Assembly: GCF_039543525.1 (NCBI RefSeq)
Contig: NZ_BAABJX010000020.1
Coordinates: 1-64,000, forward strand
DNA: 64,000 bases
Reading direction: 5' to 3'
Source of the DNA: Algivirga pacifica
Lineage (GTDB): Bacteria > Bacteroidota > Bacteroidia > Cytophagales > Flammeovirgaceae
Both the position numbers and the translations under genes were made by a program. The notes beneath the pieces were generated by a model, which ran no database searches, was not told where the DNA came from, and saw only the letters and a list, made by a program, of their open reading frames with translations. Below, piece after piece: positions 35,892 through 45,431 of this stretch (the stretch's first letter is position 1; every line of letters begins with the position of its first letter).

Positions 35892-38315
35892 TTAGTTCAT
35901 CGACTCCAACACACTGAAATTATAGTGATCGGCCGCTTGTACATAGGCATATACTTCCTGAGCAGTGGCCCCTAGCTTTTTCTTCTCTAACTCTGCCGTG
36001 TAGGCTAAATCCAATGTATGACAACCAAGTTGTTTGGCTCTTAATAATGTTTGATACAAGATCTGCTTATAGGTATTATGTGAACGTACATACGCATAGT
36101 CCAATCCCACAATCATCGCATTGTACAGATCCTCATTTACATAGCTAAACATCACACCAACCAATTGTGGAAATTCCGTTCCTGCTTGTTCTGGCTTTAG
36201 ATACATTTTTATAATGTCATAGTTCGGATTTTGACACATGGCTTTAAAGTAGTCAAAAGGCAACTGGAAGACATTCAAATCCAAAGCTCTCTCAAACACC
36301 TTTATATATAACTCATAAAGATGTAACAACTCCTCTTCTGATTCAGGTCTATCGTAACTCAAGGAAAACATATGCTCATAACGCAAAATCTCTTTGCGAA
36401 CATTATAGCGATACTTTTGTCCCAACTGACCTAGAAAATCATCCGTCGTTTTCCAGTTCAGATCAGTTACTACATAATTATTCAGCAACTGATAACGTAC
36501 CAAGCCTAATTCCATCATCACATCTTCCAGTTCCTGATCAATCTTCTCTCCAAAGAAGTCTCTCAGCATCATCTTGGTGGCTCCCTTATCCTGCAAAGAC
36601 GATTGCATCTGCTCCACCAACAATTTCAGTGCTTGTTTCCAATCTTTATGGGACTGATTCAGGTAAACCTGACTTCCCTTGGTAATCAATGTACCTGTCA
36701 GAATATTTTGGGAGGTCAAATAATAAGGATCCATCACCCGCTCTGCCTCTACCTTCTCAGAAACGTGTTTTGGAGAGAACATATCTTCCTTGGAGATCGC
36801 CGAAGTATAAAACGTTTTCAGGACCACTTCTCCCTGATTGTCTGTAACGACAAAATAATGGAAGTCCCAGTTATTCTCCGGTAATGCCTGATTGGTAAAG
36901 GTTTCTTCCAATAAAGTGATATTATCGTAATCCAGGTTTCCGTTTCCTTTGAAGTATTGATTCCAGCTTTCTTTCTTTATTTCATGAATAGAATGGAATA
37001 AACGAGTATTCAATGTCTCTACACGCCCCTCTTGTATTGGAGATGTTTCTTCTATTGATATAGAAAACTCCGAAATACCAAATACCTTACTGACCTCCTC
37101 GCAGCTACTTCCTATTTCATTAAGGGTCTTCAGATAATTAACCTGTAATCGCATCAGCATCTGATTAATATCTTCCTTGGTTAATCGGCTGTTCACCATA
37201 AAGCGCACCCCACCTTTCTTAATCGGTACGGCAGGAAAAGAGGCTGAGTTCATATAAAAGCCGTCATCCTTCATTTTCTTGATCACACTCATCGTAGGAT
37301 CCGGCAACCCGACCGGAATAAAAAATATAGGAGTATCCGCTTCCAGGTACTGAGGTAAGGAAAGCTCTTTTAATCGCTGATTGGTATAAGCGATCAATTC
37401 TTTGAGATACTTTTGTCGTTCCGGCAGCTCATCTGAAAGGTGCAAACGTGCCGAAGCACAAGCCGCTCCCAACATAGGGGGCTGAATAGGGCCACAGAAA
37501 ATGTAAGTTGCGCCACAATTACGCACCTTGCGGGCCATCATCTCATTAGGAAAAACAATACATCCACCCGCCGTTCCAAAAGATTTATTGAGCGATACTG
37601 CCAATACCATCTTATCATGGTGGGCCATATGATGACGTACAACCCCCATTCCGTTCTCTCCTTCCCATCCCATGCCATGGGCATCATCGATATATAGATG
37701 AAATTTCTTGTAACGATTCAGCAGCTTTTCGATTTCCTCAAATGCTGCCTTATCTCCATACATAGAGTATACTCCATCTGCCAGGTACCACACCTTATCG
37801 TGCTTATTGCTCAATAGCTTGATCTTCTTCTCCAGAGACTCCATACAGTTGTGACGAATCACTGAAGTGGTGATACGTTTGGCCTTCAACTGTTGTGCCG
37901 TCATCTGCATACTAGAGTGTGCTTGCATATCAAGGATTACCGCATCATTCTCCCCTACAATCACAGGAAGTGTTGCCAAGTGCCCCAAAGTGGTACTCGC
38001 AGAAACAATTACAGGCTTACGAAATATTGCCTCCAAGTTCATTTCCAGTTCCTGATATAACCCTAAGGATAAATAGGTACGGGAAGAAGAAAACTGCGTA
38101 CCGTATCTGGTCACCGCATCAATCACTCCTTGCTTCAAGGTTTCTTCATGCTCCAAACCTAAATAACTACAAGAACCAAAGTTGGTCATCTCTTCTCCTG
38201 CAATCGTTACTTGGCTATCGCCTTCCAGTATTTGGTCTTGGGTATAGTTATGTACCATCTGATTGGTATAGCCATGCTCTATCAATCTATGAAGGGTATC
38301 TAGTGTATTTGACAT
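35892..38315 (-). CDS. Fused alpha-oxoamine synthase and acyltransferase (807 aa)
   Basis: Two enzymes in one chain. Residues 1-400 are a PLP-dependent alpha-oxoamine synthase (KBL, BioF and serine palmitoyltransferase group): His133 in QAHSSMQ stacks on PLP, DDAHGMGWEG (210-219) holds the ring nitrogen, and Lys244 in SLNKSFG binds PLP. Residues about 430-807 are a GNAT/FemAB-like N-acyltransferase domain, with KYRYNVRKEILRYE near 634-647 and LYNAMIVGLDYAYVR near 730. A synthase condensing an acyl-CoA with an amino acid, joined to an N-acyltransferase, suggests production of an N-acylated long-chain base (ceramide- or sulfonolipid-like). The product is inference. Monocistronic. Confidence 0.85.
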   Translation of the reverse strand: MSNTLDTLHRLIEHGYTNQMVHNYTQDQILEGDSQVTIAGEEMTNFGSCSYLGLEHEETLKQGVIDAVTRYGTQFSSSRTYLSLGLYQELEMNLEAIFRKPVIVSASTTLGHLATLPVIVGENDAVILDMQAHSSMQMTAQQLKAKRITTSVIRHNCMESLEKKIKLLSNKHDKVWYLADGVYSMYGDKAAFEEIEKLLNRYKKFHLYIDDAHGMGWEGENGMGVVRHHMAHHDKMVLAVSLNKSFGTAGGCIVFPNEMMARKVRNCGATYIFCGPIQPPMLGAACASARLHLSDELPERQKYLKELIAYTNQRLKELSLPQYLEADTPIFFIPVGLPDPTMSVIKKMKDDGFYMNSASFPAVPIKKGGVRFMVNSRLTKEDINQMLMRLQVNYLKTLNEIGSSCEEVSKVFGISEFSISIEETSPIQEGRVETLNTRLFHSIHEIKKESWNQYFKGNGNLDYDNITLLEETFTNQALPENNWDFHYFVVTDNQGEVVLKTFYTSAISKEDMFSPKHVSEKVEAERVMDPYYLTSQNILTGTLITKGSQVYLNQSHKDWKQALKLLVEQMQSSLQDKGATKMMLRDFFGEKIDQELEDVMMELGLVRYQLLNNYVVTDLNWKTTDDFLGQLGQKYRYNVRKEILRYEHMFSLSYDRPESEEELLHLYELYIKVFERALDLNVFQLPFDYFKAMCQNPNYDIIKMYLKPEQAGTEFPQLVGVMFSYVNEDLYNAMIVGLDYAYVRSHNTYKQILYQTLLRAKQLGCHTLDLAYTAELEKKKLGATAQEVYAYVQAADHYNFSVLESMN

Positions 38316-38592
38316 CTTAGTAGTAATGGATATATTTTTTTAACTCTTCTGGGTAAAACGCATAGTATATCCCGCAAATAAAAATTCTCCTTATTGTTTT
38401 TTCATAAAATAGCAAGGGACAATGGGTGGACAACATGTGATTTATTATTTGGAATGGGGAATAATAATAGAGAGGGACTGAATTATATTCTGAATAAAAA
38501 ATACAATTTATTCTTCATCCAATACTGTAACTTTTTACCTTTTCCGTATTATTAGAATATCATCAAACAGAAATCCATAACCCCTAAATACT

Positions 38593-40248
38593 ATGCAAGT
38601 ACTGACAAAAAACATTTGGCTATACATTGGTTTTAGCCTTTTACTATCCCAAGTGCTTCCCAGCTGCAAATCGAGTCAAAAAGAAACTGATACTCCTCCT
38701 ACCGTACAGCAAACTCCTCCCAAACCAACAGATTTAGAGATAGAATTTGCAGAAGAAGTAGAGGTGGCCGATGAAATGGTTGTAGGCGCTCCGGCTCCCG
38801 CCCAACGTGCATACGAAAGAAAAGTAAAAGATGCTCCCATGGCTCCTCCACAAGATTCGGAAACTTATCATATGATCGAGGAGAATACCTTCCTATCTGT
38901 CAATAGTCAACCTCGTTCCACCTTCTCTATTGATGTGGACAAGGCCTCTTATGCCAATATGCGTCGCATGTTGAATATGGGACAGCAACCCGATAAAGAT
39001 GCCGTTAAAATTGAAGAGCTGATCAATTACTTTGACTACGATTACCCACAGCCCAAAGGACAACACCCTATCGCTGTGATTACAGAAACGGCTACCTGTC
39101 CATGGAACACAAAGCATCAGTTACTGCATATTGGTTTAAAAGGGAAAGAGCTTCCAAAAGCAGAGTTAAAACCCAATAACCTTGTCTTCTTATTGGACGT
39201 ATCGGGGTCTATGTCAGACTATAACAAACTTCCGTTATTAAAATCCTCTCTGGAGATATTACTGGATCAACTGAATGAAACCGATAAAGTGGCCATTGTC
39301 GTTTACGCAGGTGCTGCCGGCATTGTACTCCCCTCAACACCTGTACAAGAAAAAGATAAAATTCTTGCAGCCCTCAATCAGCTAGAAGCCGGAGGGTCTA
39401 CCGCAGGTGGGGAAGGTATTGAGCTGGCCTATAAAGTAGCCGAAGAAAACTTCCTGAAAGAAGGGAATAATCGTATTATCCTGGCAACGGACGGAGACTT
39501 CAATGTAGGCGCCAATAGCCCAAGAGAGTTACAGGATATGATTGAAGAAAAAAGAACTTCAGGGATATACCTTACCTGTTTAGGCTTTGGGATGGGGAAC
39601 TATAGAGATGATATGCTAGAAACACTTTCCCAAAAAGGAAATGGTAATCACGCCTATATCGATACCCGTCAAGAAGCCCTGAAGGTATTAGGGACAGAGT
39701 TTGCAGGAACACTCTATACCATTGCCAAAGATGTCAAGATACAGGTGGAGTTTAACCCTGCCACCGTACAGGCCTACCGCCTGATCGGATATGAAAACCG
39801 TAAGCTCAATAATGAAGACTTTCAGGATGATAAAAAAGATGCAGGAGAGATCGGCGCCGGCCATACCGTTACCGCCTTATACGAAGTGATTCCTACTGGC
39901 GTAGAAAGTGAGTTCCTAAAAGATGTAGAGGACCTGAAATATCAGGAAACCGTACCAACAGGAAACCAATCCGAGATAGCAACCGTCAAGTTTCGTTACA
40001 AGCCACCACAAGGAACAAAAAGTATCCTGATGGAAGAAGTCGTTAAAAAACAAGAACAGCAATGGAGCAAAAGCTCAGAAAACTTCCGCTTTTCGGCTGC
40101 GGTAGCCCTATTCGGCATGTTGCTGAGGGATTCCAAGTATGTTGCTGAGGGAGATAAAAAGCTGGTCTCAGAGCTTGCTACTGAAGCAAGAGGGAAGGAT
40201 GAAGAGGGGTATAGAGCGGAGTTTATACGATTGGTGAGGGGGTATTAG
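38593..40248 (+). CDS. von Willebrand factor type A lipoprotein, YfbK-like
   Basis: A 551-residue lipoprotein (lipobox LPSC, Cys25) with a Pro-rich linker. It has a YfbK-type N-terminal domain (about 95-170, FSIDVDKASYANMRRML), a vWA domain (about 195-370) with the metal site LLDVSGSMS near 202, and a C-terminal YfbK/DUF3520-type domain to the end. Such proteins sit in the periplasm or on the surface and bind partners through a Mg2+-dependent site; the partner is unknown. It stands alone, divergent from the fused synthase gene. Confidence 0.92.
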   Translation: MQVLTKNIWLYIGFSLLLSQVLPSCKSSQKETDTPPTVQQTPPKPTDLEIEFAEEVEVADEMVVGAPAPAQRAYERKVKDAPMAPPQDSETYHMIEENTFLSVNSQPRSTFSIDVDKASYANMRRMLNMGQQPDKDAVKIEELINYFDYDYPQPKGQHPIAVITETATCPWNTKHQLLHIGLKGKELPKAELKPNNLVFLLDVSGSMSDYNKLPLLKSSLEILLDQLNETDKVAIVVYAGAAGIVLPSTPVQEKDKILAALNQLEAGGSTAGGEGIELAYKVAEENFLKEGNNRIILATDGDFNVGANSPRELQDMIEEKRTSGIYLTCLGFGMGNYRDDMLETLSQKGNGNHAYIDTRQEALKVLGTEFAGTLYTIAKDVKIQVEFNPATVQAYRLIGYENRKLNNEDFQDDKKDAGEIGAGHTVTALYEVIPTGVESEFLKDVEDLKYQETVPTGNQSEIATVKFRYKPPQGTKSILMEEVVKKQEQQWSKSSENFRFSAAVALFGMLLRDSKYVAEGDKKLVSELATEARGKDEEGYRAEFIRLVRGY

Positions 40249-40709
40249 AAAGGCAGTAAGTTTATCGGTTATTGTTTATCGCTTAATTAAGGTTGAATAA
40301 ATAACCGACACACTTCTTACGTGAAGAGATGGGTTGAAGACTTACCGTCCCTACCCACCTCTATGTGATGTCATCCTTTCGGGATTATACCATAAAACCC
40401 TGAAAGGGAGACATTACATAGGGGCGGATTTTAATCCGTCACTATACGGAATATGACAGATAAATATTCAAACTTAATAAACCCCAGGCTCTTTTAGAAA
40501 TACCGCTTTGGACGTATTGGTGATGAATACGATTAATCAAGGCCTGTTATTAAAAATAAAATAGGCCTTATAGCTATCCGAAGCACTGCTCTTTCGAGGA
40601 CCCTCGCGTCACGCGAGGGCCTACGTTGTATCATAATGAATAAAATAATTTTTATAAACAGGCCCTACTTTTACCTTATACCTCTTACCTTTTACCTTCT
40701 ACCTCCTCT
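40249..40709. repeat. Repeat-filled intergenic region running into the end of hutI
   Basis: Contains decayed TTATCGG heptads (40261-40281), an inverted unit CTTTCGGGATTATACC...CCCTGAAAG (40376-40408), and a 120-bp unit (about 40545-40663) shared in reverse with 30210-30345. That unit has AAGGCCTGTT/AACAGGCC ends and the perfect hairpin CCCTCGCGT-C-ACGCGAGGG (40601-40619). A degenerate heptad tract follows (40668-40709: CTTTTAC, CTTATAC, CTCTTAC, CTTTTAC, CTTCTAC, CTCCTCT), which includes the last codons and stop of hutI. Confidence 0.8.
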
Positions 40710-41920
40710 CCTTTTTTCCAGACATATGTAGGCTTTAACCTTCCTTGCTGGTAAAGAATTTCCTGATAGGTCTCACATGGGAAAGCCACCATATCACCTA
40801 GCATTCCTTCTGCCAAACGACCTCTGTCATTTAGGTTTAAGGCTGCTGCTGCGCGGTAGGTTATACCGGCAAATACTTCTGCTGAGCTTAACTTCTCTGA
40901 GGCGCTCAATACGGCTGCTTGCATCAACAGATCTCCCATAGGTGCTGAACCGGGGTTCCAGTCTGTCGCAATTGCCAAACATGCTCCAGCATCCAACAGC
41001 TTTCGGGAAGGGGTATATTGCATCCCCAGTCCTAAAGAAGCTCCCGGAAGTGCTACGGCTACCATATCAGAATCTGCTATTAATCTAATTTCTTCTTCTG
41101 TACTAGACTCCAAGTGTTCTACAGACACCGCTCCTACTTCTTTGCCGACAGCACTTCCTCCAGTAGAGAACTGGTCAGCGTGAATGGTAATTTCAAAACC
41201 CATAGCCTTTGCTGCTAATAAGTAAGAAACTGATACCTCCTCATTAAATGCCGTATCCTCAATAAAGATATCAACACGATTCGATAAACCTTGTTGCTTG
41301 ATTTCCGGCAGTAGATTTTCCAGAATATACTGAAGATAAGCCGCTGCATCTCCCTCAAAATCCTTTGGCTTGATGTGCGCGGCCAAACACGTAGATACCA
41401 AGTCTGCTTTTACTTCCCGATCGGCATTTTTAATGGCCTTCAACATCTTCAATTCATTTTCTACATCCAAAGCATACCCACTTTTCACCTCAATAGTAGT
41501 AATGCCATCCGCAAGGTGACGATTTGCTCTCTGGATTGTAATATTTGTCAATTCCCCCTCGGAAGCAGCACGGGTCTTCGTCACAGAATCCCAAATACCT
41601 CCTCCTGCACGGGCAATCTCCAGATAAGGCTTACCCGCAATACGCATGGCATAATCCCTAGCCCTGTTGCCTCCCCAGCAGATGTGCGTATGGCAATCTA
41701 CAAAAGAAGGTAGCAATACCATGGATTCTTGAATCTCGGTCACTGCTACCTCAGGGTTTTCTTTTTGTAATTTGTCAAATGTATCCACTGCCAGAATCTT
41801 GCCATCTTCTAGCAATACTCCTGCCTGTTCTATAATTTTTAAATCCTCATCAGCAATCGCTCCTTTCATTGGAAGATCGGCCAATGGGAGCGCTTGTGTA
41901 AATGGTCCTATTAGTTTCAT
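40685..41920 (-). CDS. hutI: Imidazolonepropionase
   Basis: This 411-residue amidohydrolase opens imidazolone-5-propionate to N-formimino-L-glutamate, step three of histidine breakdown. The metal-binding motif is VDCHTHICWGG (74-84; His77 and His79); TIHADQFSTGG (metal His and substrate residues) and ATDWNPGSAPMGD are also in place. Length is typical. The C-terminal residues EEVEGKR are encoded by a degenerate heptanucleotide tract. Its start codon directly abuts the hairpin repeat that fills the gap to hutU. Last gene of the hutH-hutU-hutI operon. Confidence 0.97.
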   Translation of the reverse strand: MKLIGPFTQALPLADLPMKGAIADEDLKIIEQAGVLLEDGKILAVDTFDKLQKENPEVAVTEIQESMVLLPSFVDCHTHICWGGNRARDYAMRIAGKPYLEIARAGGGIWDSVTKTRAASEGELTNITIQRANRHLADGITTIEVKSGYALDVENELKMLKAIKNADREVKADLVSTCLAAHIKPKDFEGDAAAYLQYILENLLPEIKQQGLSNRVDIFIEDTAFNEEVSVSYLLAAKAMGFEITIHADQFSTGGSAVGKEVGAVSVEHLESSTEEEIRLIADSDMVAVALPGASLGLGMQYTPSRKLLDAGACLAIATDWNPGSAPMGDLLMQAAVLSASEKLSSAEVFAGITYRAAAALNLNDRGRLAEGMLGDMVAFPCETYQEILYQQGRLKPTYVWKKGEEVEGKR

Positions 41921-42056
41921 GTTGAATCGTTGAATTGTTGAATTTCACCTTCGGTGAGTTGAATCGAGTTGAAGCGTTGATTTGAGCTATATCAAAAAAC
42001 AATTCAACTCAAATCAACGATTCAACCAGTAGCGTAGCTACCTCAACGATTCAACA
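41921..42056. repeat. Hairpin repeat exactly filling the hutU-hutI gap
   Basis: The first base after the hutI ATG (minus strand, upstream) begins GTTGAATCGTTGAATTGTTG and the block runs to the base before the hutU stop. Arms GTTGATTTGAG (41976-41986) and CTCAAATCAAC (42008-42018) pair, as do the outer GTTGAATCGTTGA/TCAACGATTCAAC modules. The CACCTTCGGTG hairpin (41946-41956) and AGTAGCGTAGCTAC (42029-42042) are extra stems. It belongs to the family at 9469 and 11243. Confidence 0.88.
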
Positions 42057-43739
42057 TTAAATTAACATATCGTTATCATCACCTACTTTTTTCGCAATGT
42101 CATACCCTGCATCCGCATGACGGAAGATACCCATGGCAGGGTCATTGTAAAGTACTCGACGGATACACGCTTCTGCACGATCTGTACCGTCTGCCAGAAT
42201 CACCTGACCTGCGTGCTGAGAGAAGCCCATACCTACTCCTCCACCGTGGTGGAAAGACACCCATGTTGCACCACCTGCCGTGTTGGACATTAAGTTTAGT
42301 AATGGCCAGTCTGATACAGCATCTGAACCGTCTAGCATAGACTCTGTCTCACGGTTTGGAGACGCTACAGATCCACAGTCCAGGTGATCACGACCGATTA
42401 CGATTGGTGCTTTTACCTTACCGGTTCTTACCAATTCGTTGAAGATCAAACCTGCTTTTTCTCTTTCGCCCATACCTAACCAGCAAATACGTGATGGCAA
42501 GCCCTGAAAAGCAATTTTCTCTTTTGCTTCGTCCAACCATTTGATCAAGTGCGTGTTCTCTGGGAACGCCTCTCTCAATGCCTGATCTGTGACATAGATA
42601 TCCTCAGGATCTCCTGAAAGTGCTGCCCAACGGAATGGTCCTTTTCCTTCACAGAACAATGGACGAATATATGCTGGCGTAAATCCAGGGAAGTTGAATG
42701 CGTTCTCACATCCACCTTGTCTTGCAAACTCACGAAGGTTATTACCGTAGTCAAAGGTAATTGAACCTCTTTGCTGAAGCTCCAACATAAATTCTACGTG
42801 TCTTGCCATACTCTTCAGTGAAAGCGCTTTATACTCTTCAGGGTTTTCTTTACGAAGCTTGGCCGCTTCTTCCAAAGAAAGTCCATTAGGTATATACCCA
42901 TTTACAGGATCATGTGCGGAAGTCTGATCCGTCAATACATCTGGCGTGATATTATCCTGGATCAAACGCTCCAATACATCTCCGATATCGCCTACCAAGC
43001 CTACAGAAACTGCTTCACCTTTTTCTTTTGCTTCCATCACCCACTGAATCGCCTCTTCATAAGAGTGCGTCATCTTATCGATATAGCGCGTCTCCAGACG
43101 TTTCTCAATACGTGTAGGGTCAATATCTACGCCAAGGAATGTGGCCCCTGCCATGGTCGCTGCCAATGGTTGTGCTCCACCCATACCACCAAGACCACCT
43201 GTCACCAAGAGCTTATGACGAAGGTCGCTGTTGAAGTGCTTTTGTCCACAAGAAACAAACGTTTCATACGTTCCTTGCAGGATCCCTTGTGTTCCGATAT
43301 AGATCCATGAGCCGGCCGTCATTTGTCCGTACATCATCAATCCTCTTTCCTTCAACTCATCAAAGTGTTCCCATGTTGCCCACTCCGGCACCAGATTACT
43401 ATTGGCAATCAACACTCTTGGCGCCTCTGGATGTGTACGTACCACTCCAACCGGCTTACCAGACTGTACCAATAGGGAATGGTGTTCATCCAGCTCCAGC
43501 AATACCTCGATAATCTTCTCTAAAGATTCCCTGTTTCTTGCTGCCTGACCGATACCACCATATACGACCAACTCTTCAGGAATCTCCGCTACTTCTGCAT
43601 CCAAATTGTTCAATAGCATACGAAGAGGAGCCTCTGTCTGCCATGATTTTGCATGTAGCGTATTTCCTGTTGGTGCTTTATATACAGGATGCTTAGCGTA
43701 TTTCTCAATAAATTCCGAAGGTGTCATTCTCTTTTCCAT
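42057..43739 (-). CDS. hutU: Urocanate hydratase
   Basis: This 560-residue NAD+-containing enzyme converts urocanate to imidazolone-5-propionate, step two of histidine breakdown. The nucleotide-binding loop GGLGGMGGAQP is at 181-191. YIGTQGILQGTYETF (147-161), HDPVNGYIP and the final ILADGTDRAEACIRR are family signatures. Length is normal. The start overlaps the end of hutH by 35 bases; Met5 would still overlap by 23. Translational coupling is therefore likely. Confidence 0.97.
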   Translation of the reverse strand: MEKRMTPSEFIEKYAKHPVYKAPTGNTLHAKSWQTEAPLRMLLNNLDAEVAEIPEELVVYGGIGQAARNRESLEKIIEVLLELDEHHSLLVQSGKPVGVVRTHPEAPRVLIANSNLVPEWATWEHFDELKERGLMMYGQMTAGSWIYIGTQGILQGTYETFVSCGQKHFNSDLRHKLLVTGGLGGMGGAQPLAATMAGATFLGVDIDPTRIEKRLETRYIDKMTHSYEEAIQWVMEAKEKGEAVSVGLVGDIGDVLERLIQDNITPDVLTDQTSAHDPVNGYIPNGLSLEEAAKLRKENPEEYKALSLKSMARHVEFMLELQQRGSITFDYGNNLREFARQGGCENAFNFPGFTPAYIRPLFCEGKGPFRWAALSGDPEDIYVTDQALREAFPENTHLIKWLDEAKEKIAFQGLPSRICWLGMGEREKAGLIFNELVRTGKVKAPIVIGRDHLDCGSVASPNRETESMLDGSDAVSDWPLLNLMSNTAGGATWVSFHHGGGVGMGFSQHAGQVILADGTDRAEACIRRVLYNDPAMGIFRHADAGYDIAKKVGDDNDMLI

Positions 43740-45276
43740 TTATATCAATGTTATTTTCTTGTGCAATTTGATTGGCTGCTTCTACTAATTTCTTATTCCT
43801 GATCAGCGTCTCCAACGTATTTAGATCATAGGCAAAGATGCGGTCCTCTGGAGCGAACGGAATATGCTCACGGATCATCTCATGTACTCCATCAATCACA
43901 ACACTGGATTTCAATGGCCTCTTGAAGTCCAATCCTTGTGCTGCTGAAAGTAACTCCACGGCTAAAATTCTCTCTAGGTTCGTGATAACCTGATTCAGCT
44001 TACGACCACTCACCGATCCCATGGATACGTGATCTTCCTGTCCCAATGAAGTAGGAACACTATCCGCACTTGCAGGGAAACAAAGTGTCTTATTTTCCGT
44101 CACCAATGCTGCAGAGGTATATTGAGGGATCATAAATCCAGAATCCAATCCTGTATTTTCCATCAATAGTTTTGGCAATCCATAACGTCCCTCAATCATC
44201 ATATAGCTACGACGATCTGAGATGTTCCCCAACTCCGCTGCTGCGATGGTCGCATAATCCAAAGGAAGTGCCATAGGCTGTCCATGGAAGTTACCACCAC
44301 TGATCGTATTTTCTGAATCCAGAATAATCGGGTTGTCCGTTACCGAGTTCAGCTCAATCTCTGTCATCTCCTTCAAGTGTAACCAAGCATTTCGAGACGC
44401 TCCGTGTACCTGTGGCATACAACGCAAGGAATACGGATCCTGTACACGGTCACATTCTGCATGAGAGGTTAAGATCTCCGAGCCTGCCAATAGGTTGCTT
44501 AGACGATTAGCTACATACTTGGTGCCTTTGTAAGGACGAATGCGATGCAACTCCTCAATAAAAGGTCTTCCCGATCCCATTAAGGCCTCCAGGGAAATCG
44601 CGCCAATAATATCAGCGGTATCTAATGCATTCTGCAAACGCTCCACAGCTCTCACAGCAAATGAAAGGATAAACTGCGTACCATTGATCAAAGCCAACCC
44701 TTCTTTTGGCCCCAATTGGATTGGCTCAAGTCCCTCCTTCTGCATCACTGCCTTCATTGGCAGGGACTCTCCTTTATAATATACTTCTCCCAAACCAATC
44801 AATGGAAGGAATAAATGTGACAAAGGTGCCAGGTCACCAGAAGCCCCAACAGAACCTTGCTCAGGAACCAGAGAGATTACATTATTATCTATATGCCATA
44901 CAATACGCTCCAACGTAGCCAATGCAATACCAGAATACCCCATTGCTAAGGCATGTACTTTGGTAATCATCATCAACTTTGCTACTTCCTCAGGAATCGG
45001 ATTCCCCATCCCTACACTGTGGCTTTGAAGAATTTTATATTGTAACGTAATGGTATCTTCTTCCGAAATTGTAGTCGTACAAAGTGGACCAAAACCTGTA
45101 TTTACTCCGTAAACTGTCTTTTTGCTTTCTACAATAGTGGCTACATGTTGTGCACTTTGCTGCACTTTCTGCTTCACCTCTTCTGTCAGCACACCCTGAA
45201 TATTCCCTCTGGCAATATCCAAGGCTAAGCCTACGGTCAAATGGTCATGCCCGTAACGAAATGTGTTATTATTCAT
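43705..45276 (-). CDS. hutH: Histidine ammonia-lyase
   Basis: This 523-residue enzyme removes ammonia from L-histidine to give urocanate. The Ala145-Ser146-Gly147 triad in GSVGASGDLAPLSH forms the MIO cofactor, and Tyr56 in VYGVNTGFGPL is the catalytic tyrosine. The C-terminal extension of about 15 residues (NIDINGKENDTFGIY) covers the overlap with hutU. First gene of the hut operon; a palindrome matching the one in front of marR lies 90 bases upstream, so MarR control is likely. Confidence 0.97.
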   Translation of the reverse strand: MNNNTFRYGHDHLTVGLALDIARGNIQGVLTEEVKQKVQQSAQHVATIVESKKTVYGVNTGFGPLCTTTISEEDTITLQYKILQSHSVGMGNPIPEEVAKLMMITKVHALAMGYSGIALATLERIVWHIDNNVISLVPEQGSVGASGDLAPLSHLFLPLIGLGEVYYKGESLPMKAVMQKEGLEPIQLGPKEGLALINGTQFILSFAVRAVERLQNALDTADIIGAISLEALMGSGRPFIEELHRIRPYKGTKYVANRLSNLLAGSEILTSHAECDRVQDPYSLRCMPQVHGASRNAWLHLKEMTEIELNSVTDNPIILDSENTISGGNFHGQPMALPLDYATIAAAELGNISDRRSYMMIEGRYGLPKLLMENTGLDSGFMIPQYTSAALVTENKTLCFPASADSVPTSLGQEDHVSMGSVSGRKLNQVITNLERILAVELLSAAQGLDFKRPLKSSVVIDGVHEMIREHIPFAPEDRIFAYDLNTLETLIRNKKLVEAANQIAQENNIDINGKENDTFGIY

Positions 45277-45365
45277 ATCTGATTAGTGAAGTTTATTCTA
45301 TTAGAACTTCTATATATAGTTAGTATGCTTATTTTGCTTAATTAGTTCAGTGCAGGAACTTATTT

Positions 45366-45383
45366 TATATAAGTGCTTATATA
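45366..45383. promoter_or_regulatory. Probable MarR operator before the hut operon
   Basis: TATATAAGTGCTTATATA is an 18-bp palindrome with one central mismatch. Its core is the same as ATATAAGTACTTATAT before marR. It lies 90 bp upstream of the hutH start and just downstream of the marR terminator. Confidence 0.75.
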
Positions 45384-45392
45384 TTTTAACTT

Positions 45393-45420
45393 AAAAAAAG
45401 AATGTGGCCTCACACATTCT
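45393..45420 (-). terminator. Intrinsic terminator of the marR gene
   Basis: On the minus strand AGAATGTG and CACATTCT (complements of 45413-45420 and 45399-45406) enclose a six-base loop and lead into a run of T (A-run 45393-45399 on the plus strand). Confidence 0.85.
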
Positions 45421-45431
45421 CTTTTGAAATA

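Noticed and set aside
35892..38315. Plain 8-amino-7-oxononanoate synthase (bioF)
   Set aside because: The protein is twice the length of BioF, has an added acyltransferase domain and no biotin genes nearby.
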